From Dehalococcoidia bacterium (lineage in GTDB: Bacteria > Chloroflexota > Dehalococcoidia > SZUA-161), in assembly GCA_004376205.1 (NCBI GenBank), contig SOKG01000271.1, positions 1 to 14,716 on the forward strand: a stretch of 14,716 nt of DNA, given 5' to 3'. Position numbers and translations under genes: made by a program. Shown one piece after another: positions 1 through 7,322 of the stretch. How positions within the stretch are numbered: the stretch's first letter is position 1; every line of letters begins with the position of its first letter. The notes beneath the pieces are model-generated. The model had not been told where the DNA came from, made no database searches, and saw only the letters and a list, made by a program, of their open reading frames with translations.

Positions 1-322
1 CAGGTGGAAAACCCTGAAATGCAAGAGACTGCCTCCCTGCAGAACAAGTGATGCCCCTGCCATAAGTCTGCCTCCTGAGTCGTAATCCTCGCTCAAGATA
101 TACGGTTACGTTGGCATAGCTCTTCTAGCTCTCTATAGCCTTAGCATACTGCTCTTTTGGTATGTATTCTATGGGTCTTTCGAACAATTTTAGATGGGAA
201 AATGGTACTGCATTTACTGAAGAGAATGGGTAGCGTGCTGAATTGTGGCTTGCCGACGGTGGGTTTGCTGGCATCTCGAGCTGCAACCTGCAGCCGCTCA
301 ATCTGTGCCTCCCATTCGTTGC
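1..322. other. Left-edge stretch without a recognisable gene
   Basis: No convincing gene was found here. Short open frames exist on both strands (157-381 on +, 125-367 on -), but neither has a ribosome binding site or a recognisable motif. The last 20 or so codons of the minus frame (about 125-185) look somewhat protein-like and could be the remnant of a decayed gene, but this cannot be shown. The stretch probably is the intergenic region before the MarR gene. Confidence 0.5.
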
Positions 323-364
323 TTGACAGTAACTCCTATGATATAATGCCGAGGATAATACTCG
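319..364 (+). promoter_or_regulatory. Candidate promoter and operator of the MarR gene
   Basis: A perfect TATAAT lies at 342-347. A TTGCTT at 319-324 is spaced 17 bases from it; a better-matching TTGACA at 323-328 is only 13 bases away, so the true -35 is uncertain. A dyad CGAG-N7-CTCG at 350-364 sits over the expected transcription start near 354. MarR proteins usually repress their own promoter by binding palindromes at such positions, so this is a plausible but unproven operator. Confidence 0.5.
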
Positions 365-381
365 CACAATGGGAGGTATAG

Positions 382-891
382 ATGTACGATCTTCAGTTTA
401 GCGAGGCGGCTGTGACCACATGGACTGTGCTTCGACAAACTTGGACAGCGGTGAACAAGGTGGCCGAGCTTAAGCTCGCCAAGGTAGGCTTAACACCCGA
501 GAAGGCCGCTGTTCTGTGGTTTTGCAGGGACTATCCGGGCACGTTGACCCCTGCCGAGATAGCGCGTTTGACGTTCCGGGAGAATCAAACCATTGCGGGG
601 TTGCTCAATAGAATGGAAAAAGAGGGGCTGGTGAGAAGGGTACCGAAGCGCAAGGGGCATCCCTTTACGGAAGTCAAGTTAACTGCCAAGGGGGAGGAAG
701 CCTGCAGTCCTGGAGTAGAGGTGTATAAGAAGCTGATCACAGGTCTGGTGTCAGATATGTCGGAGGAGGAGCAGCAACATCTTCAAAAGGTGCTGGCAGG
801 ACTGCGGGACAAGATGATGCAAGAAATGCATATGGAGCTAAGGAAGCCGGTGGCCTATCCTCCAGATGAACCTATTCCCGTGATATGGTAA
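382..891 (+). CDS. MarR-family winged-helix transcriptional regulator
   Basis: The 169-residue protein has the size and layout of MarR repressors: an N-terminal dimerisation helix (about 8-35), a winged helix-turn-helix at about 38-110 with the recognition-helix stretch NQTIAGLLNRMEKEGLVRR, a wing ending in VKLTAKGE, and a long C-terminal helix (about 118-155). The ATG follows GGGAGG (371-376) by five bases. The usual DxRD wing motif is replaced by PKRKGHPFTE, so DNA contacts may differ. The ligand is unknown. The C-terminal tail from about 156 is Pro-rich and unusual for the family. A terminator follows, so the gene is probably monocistronic. The neighbouring FAH-family enzyme is a possible target, but only by proximity. 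Confidence 0.88.
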   Translation: MYDLQFSEAAVTTWTVLRQTWTAVNKVAELKLAKVGLTPEKAAVLWFCRDYPGTLTPAEIARLTFRENQTIAGLLNRMEKEGLVRRVPKRKGHPFTEVKLTAKGEEACSPGVEVYKKLITGLVSDMSEEEQQHLQKVLAGLRDKMMQEMHMELRKPVAYPPDEPIPVIW

Positions 892-960
892 GGTAAGTCT
901 GGCGCGCTGCCGGTATCGCTTTTTTATGCTGGACGATTGTTCCGGATGTGCGATGGGCAA

Positions 961-999
961 AAACAGGCTGGGCATCTCCAAAGGATACCCAGCCTGTTT
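961..999 (+). terminator. Strong hairpin terminator after the MarR gene
   Basis: A perfect 12-bp stem (961-972 pairing with 988-999, AAACAGGCTGGG against CCCAGCCTGTTT) encloses a 15-base loop. The arm ends in TTT followed by CAATTAATAT, giving a short U-rich tail, and AAAAA precedes the stem, so it could also work on the other strand. It lies about 70 bases after the MarR stop and separates that gene from the FAH-family gene. Confidence 0.75.
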
Positions 1000-1124
1000 C
1001 AATTAATATAAGTAGTGATACCTGCTTGGTCTTTCGCGGATCAGCCAGCGGGTACCAGGGGAAATGCAAGGATACAAAAGTGTATATAATAATGACAAAC
1101 GGCGTGCACAAATAGGAGGTGAAG

Positions 1125-1907
1125 TTGCGAGTCGTTCGCTTTGCCGCTGGGCGTAAGGCCGGGTACGGGGTGCTGGAGGGTGATGTTATACGTGGCTTGC
1201 GAGGCAGCCCTTTTGCTCACTTTAAGGGCGCTGGCAGCTCGTTTGCTCTCGATGGGAGTATCTATGGTCTGGATGAGGTGCGGCTCCTCGCTCCCTGTCT
1301 TCCCTCCAAGATGGTGTGCTTGGGGCTGAATTATCGCAGCCATGCTGAGGAGACCAAATTGCCCATACCGTCTGTGCCGCTTATCTTTCTCAAGCCATCC
1401 ACCGCCGTCATAGGTCCTGATGAGAAAATCGTTTTGCCCCATCTTTCCCAGCGCGTAGACTACGAGGGGGAACTGGGCGTGGTTATCGGCAGCAGAGTAA
1501 AGGATGTGCCACAAGATAGGGCGAAGGACTGTGTACTGGGCTATACCTGCGTTAATGACGTCTCGGAGCGCCATGCCCAGATAGAAGATGGTCAGTGGAC
1601 AAGGGCCAAGGGTTACGACACGTTTGCGCCTGTAGGCCCCTGGGTCGAGACCGAGATTGTCGCGGACGACCTGAAAATCGAGACGTGTCTCAACGGCGAG
1701 CTTCGACAGTCAGCCCGCACCAGCGACCTCATATTTGGCGTAGCCGAGCTGATAAGCTTTATCTCAGGTGTGATGACGCTGCTGCCAGGAGATGTTATCG
1801 CCACGGGCACCCCTTCGGGTATTGACCGTATGAACCCCGGCGATGTCGTGGAAGTCAGTATAGAGAAGATCGGCACCTTGAGGAATTTCGTAGTGGGTTC
1901 GAAGTGA
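1125..1907 (+). CDS. Fumarylacetoacetate hydrolase (FAH) family protein
   Basis: This 260-residue protein belongs to the FAH superfamily, metal-dependent enzymes that cleave or isomerise C-C bonds of acylpyruvates, fumarylpyruvate or hydroxy-dienedioates. Visible signatures, numbered from the TTG start, are the GLNYRSHAEE loop with the catalytic His/Glu pair (about 73 and 76), the metal ligands in VDYEGELG (E114, E116) and VNDVSER (D145), the AKGYDTFAPVGPW segment, and the C-terminal ATGTPSGI motif. A GTG at 1119 also opens the frame but overlaps the AGGAGG at 1114-1119; TTG at 1125 lies five bases after it and is the better start. A TATAAT at 1085-1090 has no clear -35. The substrate cannot be told from sequence. 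CutA follows after 47 bases and is probably co-transcribed. Confidence 0.9.
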   Translation: MRVVRFAAGRKAGYGVLEGDVIRGLRGSPFAHFKGAGSSFALDGSIYGLDEVRLLAPCLPSKMVCLGLNYRSHAEETKLPIPSVPLIFLKPSTAVIGPDEKIVLPHLSQRVDYEGELGVVIGSRVKDVPQDRAKDCVLGYTCVNDVSERHAQIEDGQWTRAKGYDTFAPVGPWVETEIVADDLKIETCLNGELRQSARTSDLIFGVAELISFISGVMTLLPGDVIATGTPSGIDRMNPGDVVEVSIEKIGTLRNFVVGSK

Positions 1908-1954
1908 AGACCCATTCTGTGCTTTGATACAATCTTAACGTGAGGAATGAGAGA

Positions 1955-2284
1955 ATGGCGGAATCTGGTTGTTTGGTCGTCCTCATCACCGTTGGAAGCT
2001 ATGAAGAGGCTCGTAAGATCGCCGATGCGCTGGTCGGCCAGAGGAAAGCTGCGTGTGTGAATATAGTGCCCCAGATAAACTCGTTCTTCTGGTGGGAAGA
2101 TAAGATTGAGGAAGATAAGGAAAGCCTCCTGCTGGTTAAGACCAGGGCAGAGCTTTTTCCTGATGTCGTTAATGAGGTTAAGCGGATTCACAGCTATGAG
2201 GTGCCTGAGATAATTGCTTTGCCCATTGTTGATGGGAATCCGGAATATATGGCATGGCTGGAGAAGGAAACGGAGATGAAATGA
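1955..2284 (+). CDS. cutA: CutA-family divalent-cation tolerance protein
   Basis: The protein (109 residues from the ATG at 1955) matches CutA1, a small cytoplasmic ferredoxin-like trimer associated with divalent-metal tolerance, whose biochemical role is still unclear. Diagnostic stretches are TVGSYEEARKIADALV, the metal-site Cys in KAACVNIVPQINSFFWW, the EEDKESLLLVKT strand, and HSYEVPEIIALPI, where the family usually has HPYEVPEI (Pro to Ser here). The ATG at 1955 has GAGG at 1942-1945 at proper distance, whereas the in-frame GTG at 1940 has no ribosome binding site, so the ATG was chosen. Length is normal for the family. It probably shares a transcript with the FAH-family gene, although no functional link between them is known. 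Confidence 0.93.
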   Translation: MAESGCLVVLITVGSYEEARKIADALVGQRKAACVNIVPQINSFFWWEDKIEEDKESLLLVKTRAELFPDVVNEVKRIHSYEVPEIIALPIVDGNPEYMAWLEKETEMK

Positions 2285-2614
2285 GAAGAGAAGTAATGAA
2301 TTGGGACGCAGTCCTCGCTGCCTGTGGCTCTGCCGGTTCTCTCGATAGCTAACCCTTCTCTATCCTAGTTCTCCTCCCGATGCTCTTTCCATCAGGCCAG
2401 CTGCATACGGAATTACCAGGGAAAATCAATATTGCTTGTCATAGTCGCTGGGGCTATATATAATACCACGGGGAATCCATAAACCCTCTCGGCTTCACTT
2501 GGCTCTTGGCCCAGGCTTCGCTAGTATAGGGTTAGGAATTGCCCTCGCCGCGCTTGCTGGCTCGATTAGCTAAGCAAGGTTTGAGGTTAGTAGACCTAGT
2601 TAGGGGGGTGCGAG
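2285..2614. other. 330-base intergenic region with a promoter and long leader
   Basis: No coding sequence is visible. The region contains the promoter at 2436-2464 described separately and about 140 bases of untranslated leader before the DUF362 start. I see no clear terminator for cutA and no riboswitch I can name in the leader. Confidence 0.6.
2436..2464 (+). promoter_or_regulatory. Sigma-70-type promoter before the DUF362 gene
   Basis: TTGTCA at 2436-2441 and a perfect TATAAT at 2459-2464 are separated by exactly 17 bases, the consensus spacing. Transcription would begin near 2471, leaving a leader of roughly 140 bases before the GTG at 2615. It is likely to drive DUF362 and perhaps the following dehydrogenase-kinase pair. 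Confidence 0.65.
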
Positions 2615-3580
2615 GTGGGGAGGAAGCTTCCGCTCATTTCCTCGGTGAAAGGATCGGCTGATACTCTGAAGGGCCTTTACCATTTCCTTGGTGATAGGAC
2701 GCCCAAAGAGCTGGATATAGTCCCACCAAAGCCACGCAGGGAGAACCCTTTTCGCCAAGACGGCACGGTCCTGGTCAGCAAGGTTCATGGCGAGCAGGAT
2801 CTTCTATCCTCAGTTAGGACGAGCGTGGAGCTTATCGGTGGGCTGGAAAAGGTGGTTTCCGCGGGTGATAGGGTGATGGTGAAGCCCAATTTCAACAGCC
2901 CTGATCCCTATCCGGGCTCCACAGACCTTGATTTGCTGAGGGCAGTAGTTCACCTGATCAAAGAGGCTGGCGCAAAGGTGACAGTGGGCGAGAGTGCTGG
3001 CGGCATATGGAGGCCAACAAGAATAGTATTGGAGAAGCTGGGAGCGGTACGCGCGCTGGCCGAGATGGGAGTGGAGGTCATAGCCTTCGACGACAGACCC
3101 AGGGACTGGGTTACGGTCAAAATAGGCGGCGACTACCTCCATGAAGTTACGGTGCCGAGGTCAGCCTATGAGGCTGATAGAATAGTCTATGTGCCTTGCA
3201 TGAAGACTCACGTGATCGCTAGGTTTACCCTCTCGCTCAAGCTAGCGATGGGCATCATACATCCAGGTCAACGTCGCGGCTTGCACATCAGGAACCTGGA
3301 GCAGAAGGTTGCCGAGATTAACCTTGTCTGGCACCCCGATCTCATAATTATGGATGGAAGGAAAGCCTTTGTCTCTGGAGGCCCTGGTAAGGGTGAATTG
3401 GTGGAGCCGGGGGTCATCATGGCTTCGGGCGATATGGTTGCCATCGATGTCGAGGCGCTGAAAATACTCGGCTCTTATAAGGCGAATAATAGACTGCTGC
3501 CAAATCCTTGTGATTCTCCCCAGATCGCAACGGCTCTCAGGCATGGCTTAGGGGCCAAAGAGTATGAGGTAGTCAGCTGA
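2615..3580 (+). CDS. DUF362 domain-containing protein
   Basis: The 321-residue protein carries a DUF362 domain from about 50 to the end. Recognisable parts are VMVKPNFN (about 88-94), GAKVTVGESAGG (119-130), VPCMKTH (193-199), LSLKLAMGIIH (206-216), LIIMDGRKAF (243-252) and the MASGDMVAIDVEAL stretch (269-282). DUF362 proteins are of uncertain function; some carry a C-terminal ferredoxin domain with Cys clusters, but this one does not. There is no signal peptide, so it is presumably cytoplasmic. The GTG start has only a G-rich stretch (2603-2608) before it; a downstream in-frame GTG at 2645 is an alternative. The dehydrogenase homologue begins 43 bases after its stop on the same strand, suggesting a shared pathway, which is inference only. 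Confidence 0.85.
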   Translation: MGRKLPLISSVKGSADTLKGLYHFLGDRTPKELDIVPPKPRRENPFRQDGTVLVSKVHGEQDLLSSVRTSVELIGGLEKVVSAGDRVMVKPNFNSPDPYPGSTDLDLLRAVVHLIKEAGAKVTVGESAGGIWRPTRIVLEKLGAVRALAEMGVEVIAFDDRPRDWVTVKIGGDYLHEVTVPRSAYEADRIVYVPCMKTHVIARFTLSLKLAMGIIHPGQRRGLHIRNLEQKVAEINLVWHPDLIIMDGRKAFVSGGPGKGELVEPGVIMASGDMVAIDVEALKILGSYKANNRLLPNPCDSPQIATALRHGLGAKEYEVVS

Positions 3581-3598
3581 GCGAGCTGCGGCGTGTGA

Positions 3599-3626
3599 TG
3601 TTATAATCTCTTCGGGGTGTAATATG
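3599..3626 (+). promoter_or_regulatory. Possible extended -10 promoter just before the dehydrogenase gene
   Basis: TGTTATAAT at 3599-3607 matches an extended -10 element (TGn plus TATAAT) exactly, but no -35 is seen upstream. The start would fall near 3614, leaving only about ten bases, which include the G-rich ribosome site GGGGTG (3614-3619), before the ATG at 3624. It may be an internal promoter or chance. Confidence 0.35.
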
Positions 3627-4622
3627 AAAGCACTTATCCTGGCTCCGTTCCATTCCTCCGTTCTGGAAAGGCTGGGGCAGAGCCTGGAGGTCACCTATGA
3701 AAGCTGGATGGATACAAAGAAGCTGCTGTCCTCAGAGGAGCTCATCGATCGTATTCAGGGCCAGGATATAGCGATAGTGGTGATCGAAGCGGACTTTGTT
3801 CCCCGTGAGGTCTTCGAGAAGGCGACGAAACTGAAGCTGCTGGGAGCTTGCAGGGCTGATGTGTTCCAGGTTGATATGGAAGCGGCCACGGAATGTGGTG
3901 TCCTCGTCGTAAACACCCCGGCCAGGAATGACGTTGCTGTGGCAGAACTGACGGTGGGCTTGATGCTGGCTCTGGTACGGAATATCCCCGCGGCGCACAA
4001 CATGGTGCGCTCAGGTGCGTGGGTTGACCCAACTGCTGCCTACTTCTCGCTACGCGGCACTGAACTAACGGGGAAGACCATAGGGATAGTTGGATTTGGG
4101 GCTGTTGGGCGACAGGTGGCCAAGCGAGTCAGCGCCTTTGAGACCTCTATCCTGGTATACGATCCCTATGTAGACCCTGATAAGGTCAAAGAGATGGGCG
4201 CTAAGCTGCTGGAGATAGATGAGTTAATGGCGCAGTCGGATTTTGTCACCTTGCATTGCCTGGTTAGTCCTGAGACCACGGGGTTGATCAATTCTCACAG
4301 GATTGCTTTGATGAAGCCCACCGCCTACTTGGTGAACACTGCCAGCACTTTTGTCATCGATGGGGATGCAATTGTCCAGGCTTTGAGGGAGAGACGCATC
4401 GCCGGAGCTGCCTTCGACGTCTATGAGACCTGGCCGGTACGGCCTGATAGCCCTCTGTTGGGGCTGGACAACGTAGTCCTTACGCCTCACATCGGCGGGG
4501 CGACGGACGAAACCGTGGTACGGCATTCCCAGATGATCGCCGATGCCATAGAGAGATTCCTGCGGGGAGAACGTCCCAAAAATCTGCTCAATCCTCAAGT
4601 GTGGGATAAAGGTGTCCGATAG
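3624..4622 (+). CDS. D-isomer-specific 2-hydroxyacid dehydrogenase homologue with altered active site
   Basis: The 332-residue protein has the full two-domain fold of D-2-hydroxyacid dehydrogenases: VVNTPARNDVAVAELTVGLMLAL (catalytic to NAD-domain hinge), the Rossmann motif GIVGFGAVGRQVAKR (about 154-168), VYDPY ending in the NAD-type Asp, and LTPHIGGAT with the catalytic His289. Aligned to E. coli SerA, the catalytic Arg240 falls on Ser241 (NTASTF) and Glu269 on Trp270 (VYETWP), with identical spacing of 29 residues between them. The substrate loop GACRADVFQVD is also atypical. The coenzyme fold is intact, so the protein is not a pseudogene, but classic 2-ketoacid reduction is doubtful. It overlaps the FGGY kinase by 11 bases, implying coupled translation. 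The substrate is unknown. Confidence 0.88.
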   Translation: MKALILAPFHSSVLERLGQSLEVTYESWMDTKKLLSSEELIDRIQGQDIAIVVIEADFVPREVFEKATKLKLLGACRADVFQVDMEAATECGVLVVNTPARNDVAVAELTVGLMLALVRNIPAAHNMVRSGAWVDPTAAYFSLRGTELTGKTIGIVGFGAVGRQVAKRVSAFETSILVYDPYVDPDKVKEMGAKLLEIDELMAQSDFVTLHCLVSPETTGLINSHRIALMKPTAYLVNTASTFVIDGDAIVQALRERRIAGAAFDVYETWPVRPDSPLLGLDNVVLTPHIGGATDETVVRHSQMIADAIERFLRGERPKNLLNPQVWDKGVR

Positions 4623-6135
4623 ATACGTTCTAGCTATAGACGCTGGGTCCGGCGGAGGTCGCGCTCTTGTCATCGATCTCCAGGGTAACCTGGTTTCGTC
4701 TGCTTCCCAGGATTGGAGCTATGATGTCCCTGCTGATGCGGGTCCTTTGGGGAAGGAATTCGATCCCCAAAGGTTCTGGGGTATAATCTGCCACCTCATT
4801 GCAGAAGCCATCGGAAAGGCTGGTATAGCCTCAGTTGACATAATCGCTGTCAGCGCTGCCAGCCAGAGGCAGGGCGTAGTCTTCCTCGACGGGGATGGGC
4901 AAGAGCTGTATGCCGGGCCCAATACGGATATCAGGGCAATAGTCGAGGGCTTCTCCATCGACGGTAGGTTTGGTACCGAGGTTTACGGCATCACCGGTCA
5001 TACTCCCTCCCTCCTGTTTACGCCTGCCAAACTGGAGTGGTTCAAGACGAATCGCCCCAACGTCTATGAGCGGATAGCCACAGTTCTGTCCATAAGCGAC
5101 TGGCTCATATATAGGCTGTCTGGCGAGCGCGTAGGCGAAGCTTCCTGCGTCAGCGGCATAGGATTGGTTGACGTTCGTGATATTAAGTGGTCCAGTCGCT
5201 TGGCGGAAATGCTTGAGCTTCCCCATGGGATCTGCCCGGAGATCGCTATTGCAGGGACCTGCGTTGGGACGGTCACACCAGCGGCCGCCGAGCAGACAGG
5301 CCTGGCTCCCAGCACGTCAGTCGTCCTAGGTGGAGCCGATACCCAATGTGGCCTGCTGGGCATGGGGGTTAAGGACGAAGGGCAGGTCGGAATAGTGGCT
5401 GGCTGGAGCGGCTCTGTTCAAATGGTGACGGCGCAGCCCATCATCGATTCCAAAGGCAGGATTTGGACAACGTGCCATGTCCTTCAGGGGAAATGGATCC
5501 TGGAAAGCAACGCTCAGCAATCAGGAGGCGCATATCGTTGGCTCAAGGGTATTTTGTTTGACGAGTCAGATAATGCGGGGGAGACATATGCGCTGATGGA
5601 CAGGCTGGTGGAAGATGTGCCGCCCGGCGCAGGAGGGGTGCTTGCCTTCATCGGACCGACTGTGATGGACATGACCTGCATGAGGCCGAGCCTCGGCGGG
5701 TTCATCTTCCCCGTGACGCCGAGTGTGACGGACGTCAGGAGGGAACATCTAATCAGGGCGACGTTGGAGAACCTGTGCTTCGCTTTTAAGGCTAATTGTG
5801 TTCAACTGGGAGAGATCTCGCGGTTAAAGGTGAAGGAAGTGAGCATTGGTGGTGGGCTGGCGCAGAGTCGGTGTCTGGTTCAAATCCTCTCCGACGTGCT
5901 TGATATGCCGGTGACTGCTTTTGGAGTCCAACATGTTACATCGTGGGGGACGGCTATGTGTGCTGCTGTCGGCTGCGGTGCCTATCCGGACATTGAGCGG
6001 GCTATTGAGGCGATGAGCCCCAAGTCCAGAATAGTTGAGCCAAATCCGCAGAGGGTTCAAGAATACACCCCGTGCTACGAGAGATGGCTTTCTACTGCTG
6101 GTTGGCTGGGAAAGCTGAGTGAGGGCGTGGGGTAG
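4612..6135 (+). CDS. FGGY-family carbohydrate kinase (LsrK/xylulokinase-like)
   Basis: This 507-residue protein has both actin-like domains of FGGY kinases, which transfer phosphate from ATP to sugars, polyols or related compounds. Motifs are the phosphate loop AIDAGSGGGRALVID (about 8-22), SAASQRQGVVF (81-91), ISDWLIYRLSGE (161-172), GGADTQCGLLG with the presumed catalytic base Asp243, and the adenosine motif SIGGGLAQSRC (411-421). The N-terminal half, including the NTDIRA and EVYGITGHT stretches, reminds me more of autoinducer-2 kinase LsrK than of glycerol kinase; this is from memory and does not fix the substrate. It starts with GTG inside the end of the dehydrogenase gene, without its own promoter. 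The length is normal for the family. Confidence 0.9.
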   Translation: MSDRYVLAIDAGSGGGRALVIDLQGNLVSSASQDWSYDVPADAGPLGKEFDPQRFWGIICHLIAEAIGKAGIASVDIIAVSAASQRQGVVFLDGDGQELYAGPNTDIRAIVEGFSIDGRFGTEVYGITGHTPSLLFTPAKLEWFKTNRPNVYERIATVLSISDWLIYRLSGERVGEASCVSGIGLVDVRDIKWSSRLAEMLELPHGICPEIAIAGTCVGTVTPAAAEQTGLAPSTSVVLGGADTQCGLLGMGVKDEGQVGIVAGWSGSVQMVTAQPIIDSKGRIWTTCHVLQGKWILESNAQQSGGAYRWLKGILFDESDNAGETYALMDRLVEDVPPGAGGVLAFIGPTVMDMTCMRPSLGGFIFPVTPSVTDVRREHLIRATLENLCFAFKANCVQLGEISRLKVKEVSIGGGLAQSRCLVQILSDVLDMPVTAFGVQHVTSWGTAMCAAVGCGAYPDIERAIEAMSPKSRIVEPNPQRVQEYTPCYERWLSTAGWLGKLSEGVG

Positions 6136-6170
6136 CGATTGCTGTGCCATTTCCCCTGAACAGTTGTCAT

Positions 6171-6208
6171 ACTATTTTCCTATCAATAGTTGCCAACAAG
6201 TACTATTG
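6171..6208 (+). other. Overlapping inverted repeats after the kinase gene
   Basis: CAATAGT (6184-6190) is the reverse complement of ACTATTG (6202-6208), 11 bases apart. Its core AATAGT can instead pair with ACTATT at 6171-6176. The two hairpins are mutually exclusive. The site could be a weak terminator, an operator for the small HTH protein downstream, or chance in an AT-rich spacer. No confident promoter was found in 6136-6288. Confidence 0.25.
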
Positions 6209-6288
6209 TCTACCTTGTAGATGGTGTGCTAATGTTGAGTAGGGTGGTACGGCTGTCAGTATTCCGCCATCGATGCAGGGAGTGAATT

Positions 6289-6477
6289 GTGAGGCAAACC
6301 GTCAAGGAGCCTACGTTAGAAGCGATGCTGACCACTCATCAGGCAGCAGACTTCTTGCAGGTCAGCTTAAAGACTGACACTAAGGATAGAGAGGTGCCGA
6401 TCTGCCCGGCAGAGACAAACCTTCTATTCCACGTAAGGAAACAGGACATCGAGAAAAAGCAAGTCCATGCGGAGTGA
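6289..6477 (+). CDS. Small excisionase-like HTH protein, divergent
   Basis: This 62-residue ORF starts with GTG six bases after GGGAG (6278-6282), a good ribosome site. LTTHQAADFLQVSLKT (about 14-29) is typical of the first part of MerR/excisionase-type HTH_17 domains, and VRKQDIEKK at the end matches their final helix. Between them, the recognition region (DTKDREVPICPAE) is shorter than usual and lacks the common Arg/Trp residues, so DNA binding may be lost or altered. The protein stops right after the domain. It may be a functional small regulator or a decaying gene. The response regulator starts 36 bases downstream on the same strand; in this lineage such HTH domains often accompany regulators, which is recollection rather than proof. 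Confidence 0.6.
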   Translation: MRQTVKEPTLEAMLTTHQAADFLQVSLKTDTKDREVPICPAETNLLFHVRKQDIEKKQVHAE

Positions 6478-6513
6478 ACCTGGCCTGGCCTAATACACGC
6501 TCGGGGGTGTGAG

Positions 6514-7197
6514 TTGGAAGGAGCCGGAGGCACAATACTAATAGTCGACGATGAGGAGTCTATCAGGGCCATCCTTTGCCGCAAGTTGCAATCACAAGGC
6601 TACAATTGTGTGGTTGCAGCCGATAGCAGTGAGGCTCTGTGGAAGGCATTCATGCAGGATTTTGACCTGGTGCTTATGGATATCAGGATGCCGGGGCTAT
6701 CGGGGATGGAGGTGCTGCCCAAGATGGTTACCGATCATCCTGATACCTGTGTGATCATGCTGACTGCGGTGTCTGACATGCAGACGGCTGTGGAAGCCAT
6801 GAAGTTGGGGGCATATGACTACTTGACCAAACCTTTCAACATGGATGACCTCGTAGCGAAGGTGGAAAAGGCCTTGGAAAGAAGGAAATTGGTACTGGAG
6901 AACAGGGAATATCAGCTTCGCCTGGAGCAAAAGCTAGAGCGGCAAGAAGGACAGCTACGGCAGTACCACAGCGAAGCGATGGATGCCCTTGTCCGTGAGC
7001 AGGCGGCTCTTGCGGAGTTGGAGACCACACGCCGGTCACGGAAAGGATTTGCCAAAAAACTGTCTCAGATACTGGGTATTGGAACACCTGGTTCGTCAGG
7101 TGAGATGAGTGGGGCTACGCATATACAAACAGGTGCAGCGAGCGGAGAGCCCCAGGGTCAATCCCCCAATGAGCATGAGGAAGAAGCCGTGAGGTGA
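6514..7197 (+). CDS. Orphan response regulator: receiver domain plus coiled coil
   Basis: The first 120 or so residues form a CheY-like receiver domain: acidic pair D12-D13 in ILIVDDEES, phospho-acceptor D56 in LVLMDIRMPG, T84 in VIMLTAV, and Y103 and K106 in YDYLTKPFN. Residues about 115-170 are highly charged and likely a coiled coil (LENREYQLRLEQKLERQEG). A basic patch RRSRKGFAKKL and a low-complexity Gly/Ser/Gln-rich tail follow. There is no DNA-binding, GGDEF or AAA output domain, so it probably acts through protein contacts. The start is TTG at 6514, five bases after a G-rich site (GGGGGTG, 6503-6509). No histidine kinase is present in the window. It is probably co-transcribed with the small HTH gene upstream. 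Confidence 0.88.
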   Translation: MEGAGGTILIVDDEESIRAILCRKLQSQGYNCVVAADSSEALWKAFMQDFDLVLMDIRMPGLSGMEVLPKMVTDHPDTCVIMLTAVSDMQTAVEAMKLGAYDYLTKPFNMDDLVAKVEKALERRKLVLENREYQLRLEQKLERQEGQLRQYHSEAMDALVREQAALAELETTRRSRKGFAKKLSQILGIGTPGSSGEMSGATHIQTGAASGEPQGQSPNEHEEEAVR

Positions 7198-7293
7198 CGA
7201 AAACCTCAGATATGCTACAGCCGCCTTAGCGAGTTGGGCAAGCTCTACTGCGAAGGCTGTATCAGCGGGGAGATGTGGAGGGCTCATTCCATC

Positions 7294-7316
7294 GGCGCCG
7301 CACCGGCGCCTGTTTT
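7294..7316 (+). terminator. GC-rich hairpin terminator between convergent genes
   Basis: GGCGCCG (7294-7300) pairs with CGGCGCC (7304-7310) around a three-base loop, followed by TGTTTT. It fits a rho-independent terminator for the response regulator transcript, about 100 bases after its stop. It lies just beyond the stop of the convergent lipoprotein gene, but on that strand no T run follows. Confidence 0.7.
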
Positions 7317-7322
7317 ACCCTA

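Noticed and set aside
125..381. Two opposing short frames at the left edge
   Set aside because: No ribosome sites, no motifs; the + frame runs into the MarR promoter and ribosome site.
1119..1121. GTG as start of the FAH-family protein
   Set aside because: It overlaps the AGGAGG ribosome site; TTG six bases later is properly spaced.
1041..1574. 177-codon minus-strand frame opposite the FAH-family gene
   Set aside because: It lies almost fully on the reverse of a well-supported gene and shows no family motif or ribosome site.
1613..2191. 192-codon minus-strand frame across the FAH-family gene and cutA
   Set aside because: It spans two clearly real + strand genes and has no recognisable domain, so it is a shadow frame.
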